A stretch of 12,613 nucleotides of DNA, from positions 1 through 12,613 of the forward strand of contig JACCSF010000332.1 in NCBI GenBank assembly GCA_013813135.1. Reading direction: 5' to 3'. This DNA is from Thermoleophilaceae bacterium. Lineage in GTDB: Bacteria > Actinomycetota > Thermoleophilia > Solirubrobacterales > Thermoleophilaceae. The notes beneath the pieces were generated by a model that saw only the letters and a program-made list of their open reading frames with translations, searched no databases and was not told the DNA's origin. Made by a program: the position numbers and the translations under genes. This document shows positions 1 through 7,621 of the stretch, one piece after another. Position 1 is the stretch's first letter; each line of letters opens with the position of its first letter.

Positions 1-545
1 GGCAGCTGACCGACACCTACTTCGTGGTCGCCCACCTGCACTACGTGCTGTTCGGCGGGTCGGTATTCGGCATCTTCGCCGGGCTCTACTACTGGTTCCC
101 GAAGATGAGCGGCCGGCTGCTCTCGGAAGCGCTCGGGAAGCTGTCCTTCTGGCTGATGTTCGTGGGCTTCAACGCGACCTTCCTGGTCCAGCACTCGGCC
201 GGCCTGTCGGGCATGCCGCGGCGGGTCTACGACTACGACGAGAGCCTGGGAGTCACGGCCTACAACCTGATCTCCACGATCGGGGCCTTCATCCTCGCGA
301 TGGGCGTGCTGATCACGCTCATCAACGTCGTGTACTCGATCAGGAACGGCAAGCGAGCGGGCAACGACCCATGGCAGGGCAACACGCTGGAGTGGTTCAC
401 CACATCGCCGCCGCCGCCCAACAACTTCGACACCATCCCGCGTGTGCGCAGCGTCGAGCCGATGAAGGACATCAGGCGGGAAGTGCTCGCCCGCAGCCGG
501 CCGGCGGAGACCGTGGCGCAGCCCACCGCACCGCGCAGCTTGTAG
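1..545 (+). CDS. ctaD: Cytochrome c oxidase subunit I, C-terminal part (5' end outside window)
   Basis: Subunit I of the aa3-type terminal oxidase, an integral membrane protein that reduces O2 to water and pumps protons. The reading frame is open from the left edge (first full codon at position 3), so only about 180 C-terminal residues are present. The fragment begins in the conserved segment YFVVAHLHYVLFGG, whose two histidines (HLH) match the heme a3 and heme a ligands of helix X. Helices X, XI (FWLMFVGFNATFL) and XII (IGAFILAMGVLITLINVV) follow, then a soluble tail with DPWQGNTLEWFTTSPPPPNNF, typical of actinobacterial CtaD. The tail ends at TAG 543-545. The heme A biosynthesis genes follow on the same strand after 28 bases, consistent with co-expression of the enzyme and its cofactor supply. 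Identification is very secure; only the N-terminus is missing. Confidence 0.95.
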   Translation, partial: QLTDTYFVVAHLHYVLFGGSVFGIFAGLYYWFPKMSGRLLSEALGKLSFWLMFVGFNATFLVQHSAGLSGMPRRVYDYDESLGVTAYNLISTIGAFILAMGVLITLINVVYSIRNGKRAGNDPWQGNTLEWFTTSPPPPNNFDTIPRVRSVEPMKDIRREVLARSRPAETVAQPTAPRSL

Positions 546-573
546 TGGGAGAGGCTGTAGCCTCGGTCCCCCT

Positions 574-1575
574 GTGAAGGCGGCTCCTTCCACCACGTAT
601 CCGAACCCTGCGCAGCCGGCCGAGCCGGCTGCTTCGGGCTACCGGCGACTCGTGCTCGCCACGGGCATCGCGACGTTCGTCCTGATCATCGTGGGAGGCG
701 TCGTGCGCGTGTCGAATTCCGGGCTGGGCTGCGGCCCCGGCGGCTCCGGCTTTCACGGCTGGCCGTTCTGCAACGGCGACGTCGTGCCCGGCGTCGACCT
801 GAACACGATCATCGAGTACACGCACCGCGCGCTGGCCGGGGTGGTGAGCCTGATGATCCTGACGCTCGTCGTGCTCTCGTGGCGCCGCCACCGGCAGTTC
901 TTGGCCGTGACCGTCGCGCTGATGCTGCTGATCCTGGCCCAGGCGGGGCTCGGCGGCGCGACCGTGGAGGAGAACCTCGAGGAGGCGCTGGTGGCCGCCC
1001 ACCTCGGGCTGGCGATGCTGCTGCTGGGCGGGTTGCTCTACCTCTGGCGCGGGGTGAACGGCGTGAGGGCGGAGAGCGGTGGCCCGCGGCTGAGACCCCT
1101 GGCGGCGGCCGCGACCACGGCGGTCTTCTGCACGGTGGTGGCCGGCGGCTACATGGCCGGCACGCAGAAGTACGGCCGGGCGGACTACCAGCTCGGCGAC
1201 GGCGCGCACCACGCGTGCGGCAAGCAGTTCCCCAGCTGCAACGGCGACTTCATGCCCTTCGGCCAGTCGCGCCTGGTTGACATCCACCTGACCCACCGCG
1301 CCTTCATGTACCTCGCCTCGGTGCTGCTGATCGCGCTGATCGTGGTGTCGCTGCGCCGTCGCGTGGCGGTCGGCTACGCGCTCGGCCTGACGGCGCTGCT
1401 GGTCACGCAGATCCTCGTCGGCGCGCTGAACGTGTGGCTGGACGAGTACGAGGTGCTGATCGTGCTGCACCTCGCACTCGGAACGCTGCTGTGGGCGACG
1501 ACGCTGGGGCTCACGCTGCAGCTGGCGCCCGCCCGCGAGCGAGCGCGCGGGCGCGCCGAAGCGGTGACGGCATGA
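574..1575 (+). CDS. ctaA: Heme A synthase, COX15/CtaA family
   Basis: Membrane enzyme that oxidises the C8 methyl of heme O to a formyl group, giving heme A for the aa3 oxidase encoded upstream. The protein is 333 aa, a usual length, with about eight hydrophobic helices in two similar halves. The conserved histidines are visible: H84 in EYTHRALAG, H143 in VAAHLGLAM, H241 in HLTHRAFMY and H299 in IVLHLALG. E81, three residues before H84, fits the conserved catalytic glutamate. Cysteine pairs C53/C66 and C215/C222 lie in the extracytoplasmic loops, as in CtaA proteins with loop disulfides. The start is GTG at 574; no clear Shine-Dalgarno site precedes it and no better in-frame start is visible. 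Its TGA overlaps the ATG of ctaB (ATGA at 1572-1575), so translational coupling is likely. Confidence 0.93.
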   Translation: MKAAPSTTYPNPAQPAEPAASGYRRLVLATGIATFVLIIVGGVVRVSNSGLGCGPGGSGFHGWPFCNGDVVPGVDLNTIIEYTHRALAGVVSLMILTLVVLSWRRHRQFLAVTVALMLLILAQAGLGGATVEENLEEALVAAHLGLAMLLLGGLLYLWRGVNGVRAESGGPRLRPLAAAATTAVFCTVVAGGYMAGTQKYGRADYQLGDGAHHACGKQFPSCNGDFMPFGQSRLVDIHLTHRAFMYLASVLLIALIVVSLRRRVAVGYALGLTALLVTQILVGALNVWLDEYEVLIVLHLALGTLLWATTLGLTLQLAPARERARGRAEAVTA

Positions 1576-2465
1576 CCTCGCAGGCGCGCACCGCCACGCC
1601 GGCGGCCTCCTGGCGCACGGTCATCTCCGACTACGTGGAGATGACGAAGCCGAAGGTCCAGTCGCTGCTGATCTTCACGACGATCACCACGATGTACGTG
1701 GCCGGCGACCCGTCGCTCGGGCTGGTGGCGCGGACCTGCCTGGGCGGGGCGCTGTCGGCGGGCGGCGCGGGAGCGATCAACCACGCGCTCGACCGCGACC
1801 TCGACCGGATCATGAAGCGCACCGCCGACCGCCCCGTGGCGTCGGGGCGGGTCTCGGCACGCGCGGCGACCGTCTACGGGGCGCTGCTGGGCTGCGCGTC
1901 GTTCGCGCTGCTGTCTTTGACGGTGAACCCGCTGGCGGCGGCGCTGGCCATGTCCGGGCTGCTCGGCTACGTGTTCGTGTACACGATGTGGCTGAAGCGA
2001 AGGACGCCCCAGAACATCGTGATCGGCGGAGCCGCGGGCGCGGTGCCGCCGCTGGTGGCATGGGCCGCCGTCACGGACGGGCTCGCCGGGACCCCCTTGT
2101 ATCTGTTCGCGATCGTCTTCTTCTGGACCCCGCCCCACTTCTGGTCGCTGGCGCTGCTGATGAAGGACGAGTACGCGCGCGCCGGGGTGCCGATGCTGCC
2201 AGTGGTGCGCGGCGAGGGCGAGACGCGCCGGCAGATCCTGCTCTACGCGGTCCTGCTGTACGCGGTGAGCCAGCTGCCTTTCTGCGCCGGGGCGTTCGGA
2301 GCGACGTACCTGGTGTGCTCGGTGGTGCTGGGGGCGGCGTTCATCGGCGGCGCGTGGCGGCTGCTTCGGCGCCCGTCCCGCCGAACGGCGCTGCGGCTGT
2401 ACCTGTTCTCGCTGGCGTACCTGGCGCTGCTGTTCGGGGCGATGGTGGCGGACACGCGGCTGTAG
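1572..2465 (+). CDS. ctaB: Protoheme IX farnesyltransferase (heme O synthase)
   Basis: UbiA-superfamily membrane prenyltransferase that transfers farnesyl from farnesyl diphosphate to heme B, making heme O, the substrate of the CtaA enzyme encoded just upstream. The protein is 297 aa. The first Asp-rich motif is N70-x3-D74-x3-D78 in NHALDRDLDRIMKRT, followed by RPVASG. The second conserved stretch, KDEYARAGVPMLPVV, lies around residues 198-212 and is preceded by WTPPHFW. Several transmembrane helices fill the rest. The start ATG at 1572 overlaps the ctaA stop by 4 bases and gives the expected N-terminus, with SDYVEMTKPKVQSLL near residue 19; longer in-frame starts would lie inside ctaA. The order ctaD-ctaA-ctaB makes a complete heme A maturation unit. 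The gene ends convergently with the VOC gene on the other strand. Confidence 0.95.
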   Translation: MTSQARTATPAASWRTVISDYVEMTKPKVQSLLIFTTITTMYVAGDPSLGLVARTCLGGALSAGGAGAINHALDRDLDRIMKRTADRPVASGRVSARAATVYGALLGCASFALLSLTVNPLAAALAMSGLLGYVFVYTMWLKRRTPQNIVIGGAAGAVPPLVAWAAVTDGLAGTPLYLFAIVFFWTPPHFWSLALLMKDEYARAGVPMLPVVRGEGETRRQILLYAVLLYAVSQLPFCAGAFGATYLVCSVVLGAAFIGGAWRLLRRPSRRTALRLYLFSLAYLALLFGAMVADTRL

Positions 2466-2481
2466 CTCAGAGCGATGGGCT

Positions 2482-2496
2482 TCGCCTGCAAGGCGA
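2482..2496. terminator. Weak hairpin between convergent ctaB and VOC genes
   Basis: TCGCCT-GCA-AGGCGA forms a perfect 6-bp stem with a 3-base loop in the 71-base gap between the ctaB stop and the VOC stop. A second palindrome, GCGGATCCGC, lies at 2509-2518. Neither has a T-tract, so a role as a bidirectional terminator is only inferred from position. Confidence 0.25.
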
Positions 2497-2536
2497 GCTG
2501 CTGCTCAGGCGGATCCGCTTGATCGTCTTCGGAACC

Positions 2537-2915
2537 TCAGCCGGGGGTGTGGCAGACGGCCTCGACGTTGTTGCCGTCCGGGTCGAGCACGAAGGCACCG
2601 TAGTAGTCGGGGTGGTAGATCTCCCGAACCCCGGGGCCGCCGTTGTCCTTGGCGCCGGCCGCAAGCGCGGCTGCGTGGAAGGCATCGACGGTCTCGCGAT
2701 CGCCGGCCGTGAATGCCACGTGTACGCCGCTGTCCGGTCCGCGGTCGCGCCTGGCGATCCAGAAGAAGGGGAAGTCGTCGCCGAATCCCCCCCACCTCGG
2801 GAACCGGCTCCATCAGGAGCGCTATCCGCAGCGGCGCGAGGGCGTTCTCGTAGAAGGCCTTGCTGGCCTTGTAGTCGCTCACATCCAGTCCGATGTGGTC
2901 AAGCCTTGGCTTCAT
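2537..2915 (-). pseudogene. VOC-family (glyoxalase/bleomycin-resistance fold) protein, frameshifted
   Basis: Small metalloenzyme-fold protein; substrate unknown. The start is ATG at 2915 (minus strand) with a strong AGGAGG site 4 bases upstream. The first frame gives MKPRLDHIGLDVSDYKASKA and continues to about residue 44 (PVPEVGG). The frame then breaks in a run of seven C at 2787-2793 (G7 in the coding sense). Dropping one G restores GDDFPFFWIARRDRG, then AFTAGDRETVDAFHAAALAAG and YYGAFVLDPDGNNVEAVCH, ending at TGA 2537-2539. The repaired protein would be 125 aa, the normal size of one VOC chain with its two beta-alpha-beta-beta-beta modules and the closing DPDGNNVE motif. The gene lies 58 bases downstream of the GH15 gene on the same strand. 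Whether the shift is real or a homopolymer read error cannot be told from the sequence alone; otherwise the gene looks undecayed. Confidence 0.82.
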
Positions 2916-2973
2916 AGAACCTCCTGGGTCGATCCTACGCCACGCCGAGAGCACCGCCCGGCCGGGCCGCCGC

Positions 2974-4908
2974 CTACGTCTGCTGCGACCGCTGCCGCGT
3001 CAGCTCGCGCCCGAGCGGCAGCATCCCGACCTCCAGCCCCTGGTCCGCGCGAATTACGTGCATCACCGCGTTGATCAGCGCCAGGTGGGTGAAGGCCTGC
3101 GGGAAGTTGCCCAGGTGCCGGCCCGTGCGCGGGTCTATCTCCTCCGCGTACAGCCCGAGCGGGCTCGCGTAGGAGAGCAGGCGCTCGCACAGCGCCCGCC
3201 CCCGCTCGATCTCGCCGATCTCCACCAGCGCCGACACCAGCCAGAACGAGCAGATCGTGAACGTGCCCTCCTCGCCGGATAGGCCGTCGTCCGTCTCGGC
3301 CACCCGGTAGCGCAGCACGAGCCCGTCCTGCGTCAGCTCGTCCGCGATCGCCAGCACCGTCCGGCGCAGGCGCTCGTCGTCGGGCCGCAGGAAGCGCGTC
3401 ATCACCATCAGCAGCACCGAGGCGTCGAGCGCATCGGTGTCGTAGTGCTGGCAGAAGACGCCCCGGTCGTCGACCGCGTTCTCCAGGATGTCGTTCTTGA
3501 TCTCGTCGGCCGCGGACTGCCAGCGCGCGGCGAACTCCAGCTCGTCGCGGATCTCCGCCAGCCGGGCGCCTCGGTCGGCCGCCACCCAGCACATCAGCTT
3601 GGAGGAGGTGAAGTGCTGCGGCTCGCCGCGGATCTCCCAGATGCCGCGGTCGGGCTCGCGCCAATTCGCGAGCGCCGCCTCCACCTGGCGCTTGAGGATC
3701 GGCCAGATCCGCTCGGGCAGGTGGTCGCGCGACTTCGTGTGCAGGTAGACGGAGTCGAGCAGCGCGCCCCAGACGTCGTGCTGGTCCTGCTTATAGGCCC
3801 CGTTGCCGATTCGCACGGGCCGGGCGCCTTCGTACCCCGTGAGGTGGTCGAGAGTCGCCTCCTCCAGCGTGTCCTCGCCGTCGATCCCGTACATGATCTG
3901 CAGCGTGTTCTGCTCGGACTCTGCGACGTCGGCGATGAAGAAGAAGAAGTCGTTCGCCTCCCAGTCGAAGCCCAGCGTGTACAGCCCCCAGAGCATGAAC
4001 GTCGCGTCCCTGATCCAGGTGAAGCGGTAGTCCCAGTTGCGCTCGCCGCCGGGCGACTCCGGCAGCGACGTCGTGGCCGCCGCGACCAGGGCGCCGGTGG
4101 GCGCATACGAGAGCCCTTTCAACGTGAGCGCCGACCGCTGCAGCGCCGTGCGCCAAGGGTGGTCGGGGAACGTGCCATGGTCGAGCCAGTGCTGCCAGTG
4201 GTGGGCCGTCCAGACGAGCCGGTCGTAGGCCTCCTCGTAGGTGGCCGGCGCCGGGTGCTCGGACCAGGAGAGAGCCACGAAAAGCGTGTCGCCCTCCTTC
4301 ATCAGCGTGCGCCCGGTCACCCTCGGACCCTCGAAGCCCATGTTCATGTCGGAGGTGAGCGTCAGCTCGTAGTCCAGGCCCTCGGCCTTGCAGATCGCCT
4401 CGTGGTACGTGTTGCCCGTGTACTCCCACCTGCCGGGCGTGCGCCCATAGTCGAAGCGCGGCTCGCAGTCGAGCGTGACCTGCGCCTCCCCGTTGGCGCA
4501 GCGGACAAGTCGCACGAACACGTGGTCGGCGTCGTAGTCGGTGGGCGCGCGGCGGTGGGTGTTGGAGCGCTCGTGCTCGTGGTGCCACGGGCCGATCAGC
4601 AGCACGTCACGCACGATGATCCAGCCGCTGCTGGTGCCCCAGCTCGTCTCCAAGACGTTGGTGCCCGGCAAATAGCGGCGCGCCGCCGGCACCTCGATGT
4701 CCGCGGGCGCGAGGCGGAACGTGCCGGCGTCGCGGTCGAGCACCGCACCGAACACGCTCGGGGAGTCGAAGCGCGGCAGGCAGAGCCACTCGATGTTCGA
4801 GTTCGGCGCCACCAGCGCGCAGGTTTCGCAATCGGAGAGGAAGCCGTACTCGGCGATCGGCGGAAACGAGCTCGCGCCGGCGCCGCCCTCGGCGGCCCAC
4901 TCGCTCAC
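2974..4908 (-). CDS. Glycoside hydrolase family 15 protein (trehalase/glucoamylase-like)
   Basis: Probably a cytoplasmic inverting alpha-glucosidase that releases glucose from trehalose or short alpha-glucans. The 644-aa protein has the two-part GH15 layout. An N-terminal beta-sandwich (about residues 15-245) starts IAEYGFLSDCETCALVAPNS and includes WLCLPRFDSPSVFG. An (alpha/alpha)6 barrel follows, with GERNWDYRFTWIRDATF (288-304), YKQDQHDVWGALLDSVYLH (372-390) and FTSSKLMCWVAADRGARLAE. E425 in GIWEIRG fits the general acid, and E546/E547 in GEEGTFTICSFWLV the general base. There is no signal peptide. The GTG start at 4908 overlaps the pgl TGA (GTGA, 4905-4908), so the two are likely coupled. 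The closest characterised relatives by architecture are the GH15 trehalases of mycobacteria, but substrate cannot be assigned from sequence; glucoamylase or dextranase-type activity is also possible. Confidence 0.92.
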   Translation of the reverse strand: MSEWAAEGGAGASSFPPIAEYGFLSDCETCALVAPNSNIEWLCLPRFDSPSVFGAVLDRDAGTFRLAPADIEVPAARRYLPGTNVLETSWGTSSGWIIVRDVLLIGPWHHEHERSNTHRRAPTDYDADHVFVRLVRCANGEAQVTLDCEPRFDYGRTPGRWEYTGNTYHEAICKAEGLDYELTLTSDMNMGFEGPRVTGRTLMKEGDTLFVALSWSEHPAPATYEEAYDRLVWTAHHWQHWLDHGTFPDHPWRTALQRSALTLKGLSYAPTGALVAAATTSLPESPGGERNWDYRFTWIRDATFMLWGLYTLGFDWEANDFFFFIADVAESEQNTLQIMYGIDGEDTLEEATLDHLTGYEGARPVRIGNGAYKQDQHDVWGALLDSVYLHTKSRDHLPERIWPILKRQVEAALANWREPDRGIWEIRGEPQHFTSSKLMCWVAADRGARLAEIRDELEFAARWQSAADEIKNDILENAVDDRGVFCQHYDTDALDASVLLMVMTRFLRPDDERLRRTVLAIADELTQDGLVLRYRVAETDDGLSGEEGTFTICSFWLVSALVEIGEIERGRALCERLLSYASPLGLYAEEIDPRTGRHLGNFPQAFTHLALINAVMHVIRADQGLEVGMLPLGRELTRQRSQQT

Positions 4909-5561
4909 AGGCGGCGCGCCGCAGCCTCGTCCAGCAGCACCGTCACCTCCCCGTCGACCAGCGAGGCGGGCGCCGACGGGTCGGGGGGACCCTTGAAGGC
5001 GCGCGCGACCGCGTCGGCCTTGTCCTCGCCGGTGACGAGGAAGACGATGTGCTGCGAGCCGCTCACCACCGGAAGCGTAAGGGTGATGCGGGACACGAAC
5101 GGCGCCATGCCGGGCGTCTCGACGCCAACCACGGGGCGCTCGCGCTCGAAGAGGGCGTCGTCGCCGGGGAAGAGCGAGCAGATGTGCGCGTCCGGGCCCA
5201 GCCCGATCAGGATCAGGTCGAGAGCCGGCTCGCCGGCGGCCTCGAACTGGCGCTCGTAGTCCGCCGCGCCCTCCGTCGTGCCCAGCTCACCCTTCATCCT
5301 GTGCACGGTGGCACCCTCGACCCGGCTGAGCAGCGCCTCGTTGGCCATGCGGAAGTTGGAGTGCTCGTGGTCGGGCGGCACACAGCGCTCGTCCGTGAAC
5401 CACACCTCGACGCCCGACCAGTCGTTGCGCAGCTCCGCCACGCGCTCGTATGCGGCGCGCGGCGTGGAGCCGCCCGTGATGCAGAGCTGGCCGCTCACCT
5501 CGGCGAGCAGGGCCGCCGCGGCGCCGGCCGGATCGTCTAAAACCTCGAAGTTGGGCTGCAC
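4905..5561 (-). CDS. pgl: 6-phosphogluconolactonase
   Basis: Cytosolic enzyme that hydrolyses 6-phospho-D-glucono-1,5-lactone to 6-phosphogluconate, second step of the oxidative pentose phosphate pathway. The 218-aa protein has the DevB/Pgl signatures of the glucosamine-6-phosphate isomerase-like fold: the phosphate loop ITGGSTP (residues 28-34), WFTDERCVPPDHEHSNF (54-70) and GLGPDAHICSLFPG (120-133), the last matching the usual GxGxDGHxASLFPG with A and I-C substitutions. A conserved-looking VTGEDKADAV follows near 177. The GTG start at 5561 gives a compact N-terminus (MQPNFEVLDD) that reaches the first strand and helix without extra sequence. The gene lies between a decayed transporter gene upstream and GH15, which it overlaps by 4 bases. 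Coupling to GH15 suggests that glucose released by that enzyme may be routed into NADPH production, but zwf and gnd are not in view. Confidence 0.93.
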   Translation of the reverse strand: MQPNFEVLDDPAGAAAALLAEVSGQLCITGGSTPRAAYERVAELRNDWSGVEVWFTDERCVPPDHEHSNFRMANEALLSRVEGATVHRMKGELGTTEGAADYERQFEAAGEPALDLILIGLGPDAHICSLFPGDDALFERERPVVGVETPGMAPFVSRITLTLPVVSGSQHIVFLVTGEDKADAVARAFKGPPDPSAPASLVDGEVTVLLDEAAARRL

Positions 5562-6312
5562 AGCGGCTGGATGCTAACCGCCGGGGCGCGATCCCAACCA
5601 GCTCCCCGCCGACGACGGCGAGGCGGCCGTAGGCCGCGGTCGTGGTGTGCCCCTCGTCGTCGATCGAATAGCGGCCGAGGACCGAGTCGCGATCGCGTGT
5701 CCCCCGGACCGTGCGCACGACCGCCTCGCGATCGCTCCCCGCCGCGAGCGCATCGAGGATCAGGGACATCGCCTCGAAGCCGTACAAGGCGAGCGGCGCG
5801 CGCTGCGCCACGAAGAGCCGCGTGCGCTCGGCGGCCGCCGGGTCGAGCTCCCGCGCGAGCCGCTCCACCGCGACGCCCTCCGAGCCGAGCAGCCACAGCT
5901 CCGGCCGCAGCGAGTGCAGCTCCCGCCACATGGGGGCGGCCCCCGAACCGGCAACGCCGACGTACAGCACCGCCTCTGCTGCGCCCAGGTCGGAGGCGAG
6001 CTCCTCGTCGTGGTTCCAGACCGGTCGCGAGTGAACCGTCAGGTCGCGGACGCGCGCGGCGTCGCCGCACATGTCGCCCACCGATACACCGTAGGCCTCG
6101 TCGTGATCGTGCACGACCAGCAGCTCCCCCACCCCACCTCCGCGAGCCAGTCCGCGATGGCGCGGCGCCAACGCCGTCGTTAGGCATCAGACCATCAGCT
6201 CGGCGCGCGGCTCGTCGAGCCGCTCACTCGCCAGCTCGGCGCCGCGCAGCAGCTCCCGGCCGGCCCGGCCCTGCGGGCCGCAGAGGGGCAGGCTGGCGTA
6301 GATCCGGTTCAC
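5537..6312 (-). pseudogene. Decayed ABC-type (branched-chain amino acid-like) substrate-binding protein
   Basis: Remnant of a periplasmic-binding-protein type I gene, similar in style to receptor-family ligand-binding proteins of amino acid ABC transporters. From GTG 6312 the first frame reads VNRIYASLPLCGPQGRAGRE and stops at TGA 6187-6189 after 41 codons. The next frame starts LMPNDGVGA at that stop, and a third frame gives RAIADWLAEVG. Then a long clean stretch from about 6132 to 5600 includes GELLVVHDHDEAYG, AEAVLYVGVAGSGA, WLLGSEGVAV, APLALYGFEAMSLILDAL and RDSVLGRYSIDDEGH. Near 5598 another one-base loss (GELV[W]DR) moves the end into a frame that stops at 5537, overlapping pgl. Between AELMV and LMPNDGVGA roughly 80-100 residues expected in this family are missing. 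One deletion plus about three single-base shifts argue for true decay. No clear signal peptide is visible before 6312. Confidence 0.78.
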
Positions 6313-6344
6313 CGCGGGCAAGCTACCCGGGTGGACCCGAACTC

Positions 6345-6373
6345 TTCACACGAGGGGCCCGGGAAGCGATGAT
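6345..6373 (+). promoter_or_regulatory. Candidate sigma70-like promoter for the GDPD gene
   Basis: TTCACA (6345-6350), a 17-base spacer and GATGAT (6368-6373) match the -35/-10 consensus at 5/6 and 4/6 positions. It lies 32 bases before the ATG at 6406, which has its own AAGGAG site at 6395-6400. Position and spacing are good, but a chance match is possible. Confidence 0.35.
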
Positions 6374-6405
6374 CGTTCGCGCACCCGATCTCTCAAGGAG
6401 CTCTC

Positions 6406-7614
6406 ATGGCATTGCGAAGGACCCTGATCGCGCTTGTGCTCGCAGCGCTCGGCGTAACGCTCGCCCCCGCCTCGGCAGGCGCCCACGGCACAGACCAACC
6501 TCATCCGCTCGTCATCGGCCACCGCGGCGCCGCCGGCTACCTGCCCGACCACACGCTTCCGGGCTACGCGCTCGCGATCAGGCTCGGCGCGGACTTCATC
6601 GAGCCGGACCTGGTGTCGACCAAGGACGGTCACCTGATCGCCCGCCACGAGCCGAACATCTCGGCCACCACCGACGTCGCCGAGCACCCCGAGTTCGCCG
6701 ACCGCAAGCGGACGGCGGTGGTAGACGGCGCCTCCGAGGAGGGCTGGTTCGCGTCGGACTTCACGCTCGCGGAGATCCGCACGCTGCGCGCCGTGCAGCC
6801 GCTGCCCGAGCGCCCCGCTCAGTTCAACGGGCGCTTCCGCATCCCGACGCTGGGGGAAGTGATCGCCCTCGCCAAGCGCTACTCGAAGCGCTACGGGCGC
6901 ACGATCGGCATCTATCCCGAGACCAAGCACCCGACCTATCACAAGAGCATCGGGCTGCCGCTGGAGCGCACGCTCGTGAAGACGCTCGACCGCGCCGGGC
7001 TGAACCGGCGTCGCTCGCCGGTGTTCATCCAGAGCTTCGAGCAGTCGAACCTCAAGCGGCTGAACAAGATCACCCCCGTGCGGCTGGTCCAGCTGATCGA
7101 CGCCAACGATGTGAAGCCCGATGGCTCGCTCGACTACACCGCGCCTTTCGACCGGCCCTACGACTGGACCGCGTCCGGGCGCCCCGAGCTGCTGGCGCGC
7201 ACGTTCGGCTACCTGACGACGGACGCCGGCCTCGACGAGGTGGCGAGCTACGCCGACGGGATCGGGCCGTGGAAGCCGTACGTGATCAGCACCGCGGCGG
7301 TGGACATCAACGGCGACGGCCAGGTCGGCGACGAGAACGGCGACGGGCTCGTGAACGAGGGAGACCGCAAGGTCCTCGAGCCCACCGACCTGGTCGAGCG
7401 GGCGCACGCGCGCGGGCTGCTCGTGCACCCGTACACGTTCCGAAACGAGCAGAGGCGGCTCGCGTTCGATTACGGCGGCAACCCGATCAACGAGTACCTG
7501 CGCTTCTACGAGGCCGGCGTGGACGGGCTGTTCTCCGACTTCGCCGACACCGCGTTCGCGGCGCGCGACCTGTTCTGGCTGCAGACCGAGGGATCGCCGG
7601 ACGAGGAGGACTAG
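6406..7614 (+). CDS. Secreted glycerophosphodiester phosphodiesterase (GlpQ-like) with Ca-binding loop insertion
   Basis: Exported hydrolase that cleaves glycerophosphodiesters to glycerol-3-phosphate and an alcohol, useful for scavenging phosphate or glycerol from lipids or teichoic acid. The 402-aa protein has a Sec signal peptide: RR near the start, hydrophobic LIALVLAALGVTLA, cleavage probably after ASA (24) or AGA (26). Catalytic features of the GDPD TIM barrel are clear: H39-R40-G41 (IGHRGAAGYLPDHT), E66/D68 in FIEPDLV, H81-E82 in RHEPN, and E172/K174 in IYPETKHP. The C-terminal part keeps HPYTFRNE and EAGVDGLFSDFAD. An unusual acidic insert at 300-320 (DINGDGQVGDENGDGLVNEGD) resembles calcium-binding EF-hand, dockerin or thrombospondin-3 loops. 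An AAGGAG site lies 5 bases before the ATG. The gene ends 7 bases from the convergent VOC gene. Family assignment is secure; substrate is not. Confidence 0.93.
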   Translation: MALRRTLIALVLAALGVTLAPASAGAHGTDQPHPLVIGHRGAAGYLPDHTLPGYALAIRLGADFIEPDLVSTKDGHLIARHEPNISATTDVAEHPEFADRKRTAVVDGASEEGWFASDFTLAEIRTLRAVQPLPERPAQFNGRFRIPTLGEVIALAKRYSKRYGRTIGIYPETKHPTYHKSIGLPLERTLVKTLDRAGLNRRRSPVFIQSFEQSNLKRLNKITPVRLVQLIDANDVKPDGSLDYTAPFDRPYDWTASGRPELLARTFGYLTTDAGLDEVASYADGIGPWKPYVISTAAVDINGDGQVGDENGDGLVNEGDRKVLEPTDLVERAHARGLLVHPYTFRNEQRRLAFDYGGNPINEYLRFYEAGVDGLFSDFADTAFAARDLFWLQTEGSPDEED

Positions 7615-7621
7615 GGAGCGC

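Noticed and set aside
472..1470. A 332-codon minus-strand open frame opposite ctaA
   Set aside because: His/Gln/Arg-rich shadow of a well-conserved membrane protein gene.
2458..2535. tRNA-like start, GGCTGTAGCTCAG, at the end of ctaB
   Set aside because: No anticodon stem, no T-loop GTTCRA sequence and no matching acceptor 3' strand follow; the likeness comes from the ctaB stop region.
3445..5259. A 604-codon open frame on the plus strand opposite GH15 and pgl
   Set aside because: Its translation is Arg/Val/Gly/Ala-rich without any family motif, while both minus-strand genes have full catalytic motifs. Long antisense frames are expected at this GC content.
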